From the NCBI GenBank assembly GCA_001598975.1, contig BBXU01000963.1, positions 1 to 61,099 on the forward strand: DNA of 61,099 nt, read 5' to 3'. Origin of the DNA: Parachlorella kessleri (taxonomy: Eukaryota; Chlorophyta; Trebouxiophyceae; Chlorellales; Chlorellaceae). Positions 10,071 to 21,453 of this stretch are shown here, piece after piece (position 1 is the stretch's first letter; every line of letters starts with the position of its first letter). Under the pieces are notes generated by a model that was not told where the DNA came from, made no database searches, and saw only the letters and a program-made list of their open reading frames with translations. The translations under genes were made by a program, and so were the position numbers.

Positions 10071-13000
10071 TTACAGTCTCGCTGCCTGTAAGCAGTAAAC
10101 ATGGTCATCCCTGCACCCCATGACAACGCCTCTGCTCCAAGGCAACACAGCCGGCACGGAGAACACGTCAGCAGGCAACCGCACCACATCCCTCAGGCAA
10201 CCATCTAATGGAGCAGCGGGCAACACTTTACTTGTAGCCGAGTGGCGCTCCGCTGCCTGTCTTAGTTCCACAGTCTGTACAGGCAAAGCTGTGCAGCTGC
10301 CCTCCCCCCCTCCAGGCACACTGCTGTTGCGCCCAGCGCCCGGGGTTGACAGGGCAGGAAACCCAGCCGCAAGCTCCCCCGCTGCTAGCAGGCAGACCAG
10401 CCCAGACTGGGTAGTGATCAGCACCAGCGGCGGCTGCTCGGAGGAACCCTGCTTGGAAGTGACGAGAGCCGGCGGTAAGGCTGCTGCTGCTGCCGCTGCT
10501 GCTGCTGCTGCTGTAGGAGCGGCCAGAAGGCTACCTGCTGCCAGCAGTGGTGAGTGCAACTCACCACCCAGGGTGCAAGTGCTGGTGATGCGGTCGCTCA
10601 GAGGTACCCTGGCTAGGGCAGCCCCGCTGCCAACATCCAACACATGGACATCTCCTGCCTGCGTCCCTACCAGCACTGCCTGCAGGGCCCTGGTCCTGCG
10701 GACGAGGATTGGAGCCCTGCCAGCCGCACGGCCGCACCCATCACCCACCTGGCCGGTTCCAGCACTGGCTGTGGCTGCTGGGCTTGCCCCCGCAGCCGCC
10801 CTTTCCGCAGACAGCTGTAGAATGGGCGCGAATACAGGGCTGCCCAGCAGGCATTGCCACACCTGGCAGCCAGTGGCCGCCTCCACTGCCACGACTGAGC
10901 CATCCACGGCCGCTGCAATCACAAGCGAAGGACCCGCCGCCGCCTGCATGCATGGCTCTACTACAAGTGGCGCCGTAAATAACGGCGCCTGCGCTTGGTG
11001 CTGCCATGCGACCCGGAGAAAGTTGCGGCCCTTGGCTGCTGCTGAGAAGCATGAACTATTTGCCCCGCCGGCTGGACCTGCCACCGCTGCTGCGGCTGCT
11101 GTGACTGTCGCTTGTCGTTCCACCTCATCATTGCCTGCTCCAGCTTCCTTTGTTGCCGAGTCGACAGGTTGTGTGAGCAGCTCTTCGGGCGCCACTGTCA
11201 GTGCCTGTAGCGTGCCATCAAGGCAGGCTACAAAGGCCAGGCGCTGCGACTCGCAGAATGTCACTTGAGCTGAGACTGAGGCGCTGCATGGATGCCTGGC
11301 AACCACCCTGCCTGCAGGCCGGCAAGCACACAAAAGCCGGTGGCAGGCTGCATGATCAACACATAGAAGGTGGTGGCAAGCTGCAATGGGATTGTCCCGC
11401 ACCTGTGGCAAGCGCTTCGCAAGCCACAGCAGCACCGCCCTGCCCTTGCTGCCTGGGTATTTGGTACCGCCACCCTGTCACATGCCAATCATGTTTGTTC
11501 CCCGCGACAGTCTCCCTCAACCCTGCCAGGGACGTGCAATTCACATCGAAACTGCTGCACGCTGCCCGCAACTGCCAGAGTTCGCACACAACCACTCTTG
11601 AACTTGCAAAGCCTACCTGAGGCCTGTAGCACCAGCAGCTCCTTGGCATGGCTAGCCACCCAGACCAGCCCAGCCCAGGGGTCCACTACAGGCGGCGCCC
11701 TCAGCCCACCCCCAACATCCACACTGCCCACAACCCGGCCTACAAGCAGCACAGCGACACAGCAGGTGCACAGGGAGGGTCAGTAAATGGGCCTCATGCA
11801 TGTCTTGCTCACCCACCGGAAGCATAATGGCATGTGCATCAACACCGGGGGAGAAGATACTTTTGGCTGCTTGTGAGGCCTTGTGTAGAATGCCTGTTGG
11901 CAGCACCGGGCCGTGCAACTGTTGGGCGCCTGTGCGGTGGGGCCGGCCCACGCAGAACATACCCACTCACATGCCGAGTCAGGGCTGATACCCCTGTCCT
12001 GTGCACGGCCGACCTGCCGCTGGCTGGCTCACCTGACCAGGCATCAAGGAAAAACACTGTGCCGGTGTTGGTGGCCACGGCCAGGCAGGGGCTGTTGGCT
12101 AGCCCTTGGTGCTGCCCTGCTGTTGGTGCCGCAGCCGCAGCTGCTGCTGTTAATGACCCCAAGGCTGGCCCGCTGCCTTGCACCTGCTGCTTGGGAGGCG
12201 TAGGTGCCTCGGCTGGGTAGCAGAGGGCCAGCCCCACATCGGCCCTGTCCGGCAAGACCGTCTCCCACCGCTGCCGGCCCGAGCTGCCGTCAAAGCAGCG
12301 CACATCACCCCCATGAGAGCTGGCAAAGACCAGCTGGCTGCTGGGTTGGCCGCCCTCCGCTGCTATAGCATCCGCTGGAAGCAAGACCGCCAGGGGTGGG
12401 GCATCCACACACTGAAGCATGGGTGCCTTCCAGGCCAGCTGCAGCAGGGTGCCACACCTTACTGGCTGCCCTACTAGGCTAGCACCACTTCCCTCGCCCG
12501 CTGAGCATCCTGCTGTGCCTGCTGTCAGATCCGCGTCAACCAAGGACTGGCCCAGCGGCCTTGCCGCTGCCTGCAGGCCCTGGGCAGGCCCTGCTAGGCT
12601 GGACACTGGTGCAGGCGGCTGCCCTGCCCACGCTCCTGCAGCATGCCGTGCTGTGCTGTGATGTGCCTGCTGGCCTGGGTGTGCTGCTGCCCTGAGCTTG
12701 GCAGCCAGCCCACGCACTGTGGGGGACTCATAGACAAGCTCAGCAGGGATTCCGAGGCCCTCGGAGATAGCTCCCACCACCAGAGAGTTGGCGCCCAGGT
12801 GGAATATGTTGGTGGTGGGCTCAAACAGGGGCTGCTGCTGCCGCTGCTGCTGCTGAGATATGGGAGGCAGGGGAGGTAGGAAGGCCTGTAGGGCGGCAGC
12901 GAAGACACCAAAAATGTCAACCTCCGTGGGAGGCTTGCCTGTGGCAGGGGCTGGCCACACCGTGGGGGATTGACCATGCAGCTGCCCTGCAGGGAGTTGG

Positions 13001-16000
13001 GGCCGCTGGGGCTGCTGCTGTGCTGCCACTGCTGCCTGCTTTGATGGCGCAGCATGGTTGCTGCCATCCTGCTGCTGCTGCTGATGCCGTGCCCGCTTGG
13101 CTGCCCGGCCTATCAGCTTGCCTGCAGGTGCTGGCAAGTCCTGGATCGACCAAGTAGCTTGCCCTTCCTGTAATGTCTGCTGCTGCTCCTGCTCCTGCTG
13201 CTGCTGCTGCTGCTGCTGCCAGCCCGAGGGCAAGGGCAGTGCTGCCCGCTGCAGCTTGCCGCCAGAAGAGCGCGGGAGGCGGGGCAGCACCACCACAGCT
13301 GCTGGCACGGCGGCCAGCGGCAGCCGCTGCCGGCACCAGTCTTGCAAGGCTTGGGAAGTGACGCTGGGGGCAGACTCTGGCACCAACTCCACAAAAGCAG
13401 CCAGAGCGGGACCTACGGACACCAGGGGACACGCCTGAAGCGCCGGTAGGGGAGCCATGTGGAAGCACCAGGCGCATGCGCACCGGACAACACATGCCAT
13501 CCACTCAGATGGCCGAGCTCGCTATTGTGAAGGAGCAGCGGCAGCTCCTACTTTTGCAGGCGAAAGTCGTAGGGACATGCAATGGAGAAGCAAACAAACA
13601 ATTCAGCACGGTCATACACCATATAAGTTTCCTATCTAGCACCAAGCAGGCTGTAGCACAAGTATGCAGCATGACATTGGCGGCCCTGCCCTTGCCTGCC
13701 TGGAGGTCCAAGAGCTTGGCGGCAGCAGCATGCACGGCTGGGTGCTGGGACAGAGCAGCCTCCACCTCAGACAGGTCAAACCGAACACCTGCAAACACCG
13801 GCTGTGTGTGGTTGGCCGTGACACGCTCATGCATGTAGGTTATTAGGTCTTTCAAACGGGCACGGTGAGCCACGTCTGTTGGGTCAGGCAGGCTCTCACC
13901 AACCAACCAGCAGGGGAGCATGCCGGGTCAACACCCATAAACGAACCCTGAGAGCTAACAAAACAAACGGAACTGCTCAAGAACACGTGAATGCTTACAT
14001 ACCTCCTATCTTGACCTGCAGGTCCCGCCGACCGCACAGCCTCAGCTGGCCCGCAGCATCCACATACCCCAGGTCACCCGTGCGGAAGCACCGCACCGTA
14101 CCGCTGCCAGCATGGGCCCACCCTGCGTCCGGCCCTCCTGCTGCTGCTCCTGCTTCGACTAACAAAGCGCCGCTCCCTTGGACGGCTGCTGCAACCACAG
14201 AAGCATCGCCTGGCTGCAACAGCTCTCTCTCTGCTGGCCACGCCACCGTCTGGCACCCCAGGAGGCGCCCCGAGGCCAAGAGTGAGGCCATGGGCACCTT
14301 CACAAACCGCCTGGCTGTGGCGGCTGGCTGGTGCAGGTAGCCAGCAGCCAGCCCCACCCCCCCAACCACCACCTCCCCCACCTGGCTGCCACAGGTGGCA
14401 TCACCAGGCCCCGGGGTACCTGCTTCTGACGCCGTCGGTGACTGAGACTCCTCGCCAGGCCCCCAGGGACCAGCTTTTGGGTCCAGTTGGAAGTCTGGTT
14501 CCATCTTACTCAGCCCAGCCTCTGCCGTGCTGGTCATAACACCCACCCACATGCCGTCGATGTGCGTGCCAACAGGCACCCCGGCTGATGCCATGGCAGG
14601 ATGTGGCCCTGCTGTTGAGCCTGCTGCCCCTGCTGGCCTTGCAGCTGCTTCCCAAGCCCGCCCAGGGCTGCCAGGCTGCCAGGAGGTGCAGTCAAATGCT
14701 GTGCAGTCTGCTGCAGCCTCCGTACTGCCATACAGGTTGAGGATGGTGGTGCCCTGGGGAAGCAGGGCTTGCATTCGAGCGAGTAGGGAGGGTGTGAGAG
14801 GCTCTCCGCTACTCACGACCAGCCTCAGAGCCAGGCCTGCAGCAGCGGCGGAGTGGGGTGCGTGGACGGACAGCCAACCAACTCAAATGTTGTATGCAAG
14901 TGTGGAGGGCCGAGGCATTCAGCGCGCAGTGTCAACTCTATGGTTGAATAGGGGCAAAATGAGGGTTGGAAACACTGCATTGACAGCGAGGTTGGCTTGG
15001 GTGAGAAGAGTCTGGCTTGCTCCTGGAGAGGGCACACAGCCTACCTTGGCACAAGTCGGGGCTGCTCTTTAGGCAAGCAGTGAGCCCCATCCACAAGGTA
15101 GGTACTGCCGTCAGGTGAGTCACCTTACGGGTGGCGCAGAAACCCAGCACCTGCACAGCGTGGTCCAGCATGACACATGCAGGACTCATGAAGGTGTGTA
15201 ATGTCTATCTGTTGGGGCGGGCGCACAGCTGAGCCAGGCATGATTCAATGGAAGCCGCCAAGCCAGGACCTCACGGCTGGCTGCGCCTACCTTGCGTTCA
15301 CAACATTGTTTGGCAAGTTTTCACTTGATGCATTGGTGCAGCACATGGATGCTGGCTTGGCGCATAGTAATACATGGCTGAGGGTGCGCCACTGCCGGGC
15401 CAGGCAAGCAGCCAGCCTATGCTGCGCGGCTTGCCTGCTGTGGGCTGGTTGCCAGGGCTTGCGGCACAGCTAGCAGGGGCACCCCCGCCAGGAGCGGCCC
15501 AAAGATCTCCCAGATGGAGTCCACAAAGCATGGGGAGGTCCTGAATGCCACCCTGTCGTCAGCATGAAAAGGGTAGGCACGCTGCATCCAGGCGCAGCGG
15601 TTCAAGACGCCTGCATGTGGTTGGCAGCTATGCAGACATGTTCACCACGGGTGGGGGAGGGCCGACAAAGGCTCTGACCCAGCTCATCGCACTCAAGTTT
15701 TTGGGACGCAGCAAAGATAGCACACATATAGTGTGGGTGCTACTGGCATTCACATGACCTGCAGAGAGTCCCTATGAATATCAACCCCCAGCATCTGCTC
15801 CTCCACGATCCATCACCTTGCTCTGTGCCGCACACGCCCAGGGGTGCCCCAGTGGAGCCGGACGTGTACAGCACATAGCAGTACGGCAGCGGCTGGCTCG
15901 ACTGGCTCTCCCCGGCTGGCTTGGGGGCTGCTTCTGCTCCACCAGCCCCACTGACCGCCACCTCGACGTAAGCTCCTGACCCCCCTGAGCTGGAAGCACT

Positions 16001-16736
16001 GCACGTGCCTCCCATAGCCCCTCCAGCTGTCTCCCCAGCTGCTTCAAGAAAACCAGCAGGATCATGGAGCTCAGGTAGAAGCTGTATAAGGCAAGGCCCT
16101 GCCCGCTGCAGGGCAGGTTGTCCATGGCCGCCAAGGAGTGTGGCAGGCGCCCAGCACACAGCGGCTGGCTGCGCTTCATCCAGCACCTGCTGAAGGCGCC
16201 TGGCAGGCCAGCGGGGGTCCAAAGGGAGAAACACGGCCCTGCACGCATTACCCTAAGAATTCAGTGTTCGAAATGCTATGAGGCACTGGAAACTTAATGT
16301 TACCCAGCTGAGCTGAGCGTACGCTGCGACCGTGCTTTGGTACAAGCCCAAATACCCTGGTATAGCACAGGCAATACATGGCTTGCATGTGCATACCCGG
16401 CTTGAAGTGTAGCGAGCACGGACGCCACATAAAGGACCGAGTTAGAAAGGAAGAGGCCAATGATTTGAGGGGTATCTGGCGCGGCTGAGGCCAGAGTGTG
16501 TGGCTGCAACAGCCCGGCTATGCGGTGCACCTGCAGCAGGATCGTTCGTGATGCGTCGCCTCACTGTTGCTTTAGTGTCAGCTGAGGGCTGGTAAGCGGG
16601 GGAGCTAAGTCTTAATCATCACCAAGTCAGTCAGGGCGGCGCCTGTAAGTGCAAGTTGGGTGTCTTTAACAGCAAGGTCCACTGGAGCCTCCTGCAGCCT
16701 GGCTTGAACGCGCCGCCAAAGGCTGCTGTGCCACAT
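10071..16736 (-). CDS. AASDH: AASDH-type acyl-activating enzyme (adenylation, carrier, PQQ-like propeller)
   Basis: Homologue of AASDH/ACSF4, a beta-alanine-activating adenylating enzyme whose partners are poorly known. The ATG at 16736 has an in-frame TAG directly before it. Exons 16623-16736 and 16397-16530 and the exon starting at 16238 join in frame (ALTDL/VHRIAGLL; LQAG/AVFLPLDP). The adenylation domain shows A3 YTSGSTGAPLGV then CGTEQ (15820-15880), AFRTSPCFVDSIWEIFGPLL (15480-15540), NLYGSTEAA near 14720, the RTGDLGYVDAAGQLRLCGRR region near 14030-14085 and GGKLQR, with the A10 lysine, near 13245. The carrier domain follows with FHLGANSLVVGAI near 12780-12815, keeping the serine for phosphopantetheine. 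The C-terminus is a PQQ/WD-like propeller ending GCRDDHVYCL, as in animal AASDH. In A3 the usual Lys is Leu. Poly-Q linkers are encoded by CAG tracts. The opposite-strand open frames here are shadows. Confidence 0.9.
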
Positions 16737-17229
16737 CTACGGTCCCTGTAGTTTCCTACAAAACTCCTCAGTCGGAGCTGCACACCCCCTTTATGGCAAC
16801 TCAGCGCCACTGCCATGACCAGTGAACCGGGCGCACTGTTTATATAGTATAGATCCTTAAGATGCCTAGCAGCCCGCTAGTGTGGGTTGAGCGTAGCAAG
16901 GGGCAGCCGGGCGCCCCCAGGCGGGCACAGCACTGGCAGCAGGGCGCTTAGTATACAGATATCCTGCTCACGATCCGCTAGATGTTGGTAGTGTTCCGTG
17001 CAGCAAGATCACTGTGCCGGACTAGTTTATGGACGCAAAGGTCCCCCAGGTTACGTGCGAGTACTAGCTAGGACCCCTTGTTGGCTTGTGTGGTAGTGGT
17101 AGTGTTGCCAAGCAGAGTCACAAGAGTTTCGCAAGGCACCGTTTTGCCCTCATTTGAGGAAAGGATAGACAATAGCGGTGCTGCACAGCTCCCCGTGGTG
17201 CATGGTTGCGTAATCTTGGCTTCCGAGAC
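16737..17229. promoter_or_regulatory. Intergenic between divergent AASDH-type gene and unknown plus-strand gene
   Basis: 493 bp separate two head-to-head start codons. A TATA-like TATATAGTATA lies near 16838-16850, about 100 bp upstream of the AASDH-type ATG. No coding stretch is supported. The span probably holds both promoters. Confidence 0.45.
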
Positions 17230-20200
17230 ATGCACGCCCATGTGAACATCTCCTTCCGGCCCCAGTGGACGCCCCGGGGCTGGATCTCTCCTCGTAGCAA
17301 GAATTCCATGTTGCCATTACAGCCACGAGCCTTGGCCGGTAACAGCCCTCGGGACCGGCTGCAACCAGCACGAGCAGTGGCATGCCCTACCATGCTGCCG
17401 GAAGGTAGGGAGGCTGTATAGCAGTTTTGCAGCTCTTGCTTGCACATTTGCCGTAGAGGATCTTACCCTCCCTCACTTGCCTTGCTGCTGCTTGCAGGGC
17501 TGCAGCAGAGCAGCATCAGGCGTGGGCCGCCTCGTGGTGCTCAGGTGCTAGCCAAGGAGCTACAGCAGTTGGCACAGCTGTCGCTCGAGGTTGCTGAGCT
17601 GGCTAAGGAGTGGCAAGCCGAGGGGGGGCCTACAGATGCAGCAGGTGGGAACCTACTGGAGTAGGTGCCTGTGGGGGAAACACAGCTCAACATACACCCT
17701 ATACTGGGCATACTCAAAACTTCTCTGTTGACGCTGCACTTTTGGAACACTGAGCCAAACGTTTGGTCAAAGTTACCACACCATGGAAGCTGTGCTCATC
17801 GCTGCAGGTAGCAGCCGCTCTTTTGGCAAGGATGCGGCCTGCCGGGACGCGCTCCATGCGAAGCTGATTGCACAGCTGTCGCACATGGTAGCGCACCAGG
17901 CCAAGGACCTGGCACACATGGCGGCAGTGCTGGCCCTGGAAGCCCCCAAAACGCTGCTTGACGAGCAGCAGCATGCGCACGCGACGCCGCAGCAGCTGCA
18001 GCACGGTGGTCAGCATCGCATGCTGGATCAGCAGGAGCGCCAGGGGCAAGAGCAGCAGCAGCAGCAGCACTTGCAGCAGGAGGGGCTGCACCCTTCCATA
18101 GCCCAGTCGCAGCAGGCACAGCTGGTAAGGCCTTGCACGTCGCCACCTTCGACGCTGTGTCCATTGGCTTTGCATTTTGGGTATTTCCAGGGGCATTAGC
18201 CATTTCCCGATGTCGTCGCAGAGACGAAAACGTCACAGGTGCCGCAAACAATAGGGGTTATGCATTCTCCAGATGAAAGCCGCGGATAGAAATGCTTCGA
18301 ACGCTATTGGCCTGGAGAAAGCTAGCATCCTACACTGCAGTGCTCAAGGCAAGTGAACACAGCGCAACCCTGGGTCTCACCCACTTGCAGGCCGGCCACG
18401 GCTTCGACCGGGAGACAGTCTCCCGCCTGGCGCGCCAGCTGTTCCGCACCACCCCCTTTGCCACGCGTGCGCAGCTGAGGCGCATGCTGCTGGAGTACAC
18501 AGGGCTGCCCCATGCAGACGGCCTGCGCGCCCACCTAGCCAGCAAGGACGGCGTGAAGCTGGGCGACCTGCTTGACAGGGTGCGTGGGCTGTGTCCGCTG
18601 GGCTAGCGGTTGGCGGCCCAGAGACGGGCCCAGCCTCACAGTTAGCTGCCCTGCTTGATGTGTGGCACTTTGTTTGGATGGTGGTTTGCATGGGGTGTGT
18701 GATTGAGGAGCAAGGCACGCGAGAACGATGAGAGAGATGTTGGAGCAGGAAGGAATGAGGGAGGAAAAGGGTAGAAATCTTGAGGGAAAGCTTGCCCGGG
18801 ACCCACCCAGCGGAATATTGCCCCCCTTGCAGCTCAGCTCCAGGGTGCATAACGAGCGGAGGAACGCGCTGACGGCGGTCAGGCAGGCCACTCAGCGAGC
18901 ATACTTAGGTGTTGGGGCGTTCAAGGCGGACGGGCAGGGCGGTGCCACTAGGGACGAGCCGACCATCAAGGGCCTTCTGGCAGGTAGGCAGGCGGGCTGG
19001 TGGCTGCTGGGTGATGACTACCAATGCGCAGCAGGAGCCAAAACACATTACATTACGCCGCCCTCTTGACAGCGGCTGCTGCCACTGCCACTGGTCTGGG
19101 ACCACTGGGAGCAGCATGGTATGGTGGGCTGAGTCATGCATCCTGCCGGCGGCAGACTTTCACTTCACGCGTGGGCCCACGCCCTGCCCTCCTTGCGTGT
19201 GCTCCACCAGGGCCCATGCACTGGCTTTGAACATCTCTTTGACGGCAGTGCGGCCGCTGCTGCTGCAGACAACTCGTGGCGCGACAGTGGCAGCCAGCGG
19301 TGCGGCGCGGGCCCCTTCCAGTCTGTCCTCCGCGAGTACCACCAAGCCAGAGTCCTGCGGAGGCAGCACCCTGCTGGCAGTAGGGATGCTGCTGACGAGG
19401 CTGGCGCCTGGGTCGCGACCCAGGAGGGGGCCGAGGAGGAGAGGGTGGCGGTGACTCTGGAGGAGCTGGCATTTGTAGAGTGCGCGGTGAGCACATGAAC
19501 GTTGCTAGTGGCAGGGTCCGTGGGCCTGGTGTGTTATCGCGCTGGCGCCGCCCTTGGTGGCCATGTGCATGACTTGTAGTAGTCGAGTCTAGTTTAACAG
19601 CGTACCGCCACCTGATCATGCTGCCGTGAGTCCTCAAGTGTGCATGACATGTGCGGGCGTTTGATGGGCTAACAGGCTGCTGCGTCTGCCATGCTTGTTC
19701 TTGCTGTGCCGTGCGCGTGCTCTGGATGAGGTATGCTGTGGGTGGTGCATTGCCGCGCTTCGAACAGCCCTCACCATTGCTCGCCGGGTCCTGCGCCATG
19801 TGCGTCTGTCTTGTAACGGATGCCTGGCATGGCTGCAGGTGTTGTGTGAGCTGGCAGGCCATGAGGGCGAGCTTGAGCGCAAGCAAGCCTTCAAGAGGCG
19901 GTATGGGCAGATTCTTCAAGGGCTTAGGGAGGCACAGCTTGTCTCCCTCCCTTCTGGCGGCGTGATAATTTCTCCCTCTCAAGCTAGTTCCGGTAGGTAG
20001 GCACGCGCAGGTCGCCTGGAGTGTGGGTGGGTTGCCTGTGTGTACTGCTGGTGCCACTACGCAGCTACCCTTCCACGAAGACCGGCTCATGCCACTTGTA
20101 CACGTACCTGGCCTGCGTGCCCCCATCGAAGGCAGCAGGACAAACAATTTTGGCAGGCCCCTGATACTTGCTTGAGCGACCTACCTAATTTCATTGGCCC

Positions 20201-20318
20201 AACCTTGCTTGCGTTTCCAGGCAAACCTGTACTGAGTCGAGAGACAATGTTGTTGTGTTTGCACAAAGGAGCTCTTTATGCTGTGATGTTTCATTTGAGC
20301 GGTTGGTTGTTGAACTAG
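17230..20318 (+). CDS. Unrecognised multi-exon protein with helical and Q-rich regions
   Basis: Family not recognised. Eight or nine exons join in frame from ATG 17230 to a stop at 20318. A basic first exon (MHAHVNISFRPQ...) leads into a helical exon with VLAKELQQLAQLSLEVAELA near 17550. Exon 3 (about 17808-18124) starts GSSRSFGKDAACRDALHAKL and ends in a Q/H-rich stretch. Exon 4 (18391-18587) has FDRETVSRLARQLFRTTPFA and LRAHLASKDGVKLGDLLDR. The next has VHNERRNALTAVRQATQRAY. Then come SVLREYHQARVLRRQ, VTLEELAFVECA joined to VLCELAGHEGELERKQAF, and a tail ending HLSGWLLN. Phases agree at each junction, which argues for a real gene. The content is helical and charged with no catalytic motif visible. 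Coiled-coil scaffold or chromatin/transcription roles are possible but unproven. Confidence 0.55.
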
Positions 20319-21453
20319 GGTCGTTAAGTCTTTAGTGCCATGTATCTCCCAGGACGTTATACACTCAAGGTGATATCCATATGTACTACTATATATTAGC
20401 TAGCCGCAGTGCAGGCGTGTAAACCACTGGTATGACAGGAGGTGTTGTGTGAAAAGGAAGGTGATAGACTTCCTGGACACGAGTGGGACTAGCTAAGCAG
20501 GCACTGGTCACCTTGGAAGGCAGAGCTGCATTGAACAAGGAAGGGAAGCATAAACTCTGGATGGTATTGAGTCAAACAGGCATCATATCTAGTATATTGA
20601 CTTCTGCACAGCCCAAAGAAGAGCGCAAGCAACTTCTGGCGAGAGATGGTGAGCATAAGGAATAAACATGACCCCCAGTTCTCCTTGCACAGTCCAGCTA
20701 ATTCTCTGTTCACAGTTCACACGAAGTGCCCAATACGACGATGAAAGTGTATACAAAGAGGGCACGCCGCGAAGTCATGTGACACCTCAGCGAGCTAGTA
20801 GCCTAGTAGTACGATCCCATTACGGTCCTGCCAGTGGTCAGCTGGTGGTGGTAAAAAGTGCTAGGAAGAGAAGTGAAAAGAATGATGTACTAGCTACGCA
20901 AAACATAAAAAAGCACCCATTCCTTTGCAGGGGCACTGTAGTCCTCACGTCTAGAGACGTGGCAAGCTAGGATGACCAACAAAGAATTTACCAACAAAAT
21001 AACACAAACGAGATTGGGAGGTAAAAGCACGTATGTGACACTCCAGCCAGTCCATATCCCATCAATCGTTAGCTTGGAGCATACTATTGTGATGAGCCGC
21101 TGAAGATGTGAAGGGATGGTCTATGATAGGATTGGCTCAAGCGATAGGGTGCAGATGGCTGCCTGCCCGTAAGGTTTACTGAAGCTCACCGCCAACAGAA
21201 GTATGATGCAGGGGTGGGACTTGGTCGCCGAGTAGTAGCACACGTCAAGAGTTGGTCCTCTGCAGAGGTGGAGCAGCACCGCTACGTCACTGTCTCGCAA
21301 ATTGAGTGCATTTCCATTTTATATTGAGTGCACGAACAAAGTGCAAGCGGCACAGTCACATCACAGTCACTGCAGCACTGCTGCATTTCGGGTGAACACT
21401 CCTTGGTGTCGAGAAACCCGCGAGTCGTGAAGTCACCCTAGACTGGGCACCAC
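20319..21453. other. Intergenic, less GC-rich
   Basis: About 1.1 kb with more A/T than the flanks (for example 20340-20400 and 20870-21070). Short splice-bounded open stretches occur (20605-20650, PKEERKQLLARDG; 20700-20940), but they could not be linked to a start or to either neighbour. It may hold extra 3' exons or UTR of the unknown plus-strand gene, or a decayed insertion. Confidence 0.4.

Noticed and set aside
10120..11268. Plus-strand open frame of 382 codons
   Set aside because: It lies opposite the AASDH propeller exon, which has clear family similarity. Long antisense frames are expected in GC-rich coding DNA.
13170..13225. CAG/CTG tract near 13200 as a stand-alone repeat locus
   Set aside because: It lies in frame within the AASDH exon and encodes a poly-Q linker, so it is part of that gene.
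19134..20147. Minus-strand open frame of 337 codons
   Set aside because: Overlaps spliced exons of the plus-strand unknown gene, has low-complexity content and no recognisable domain or splice logic.
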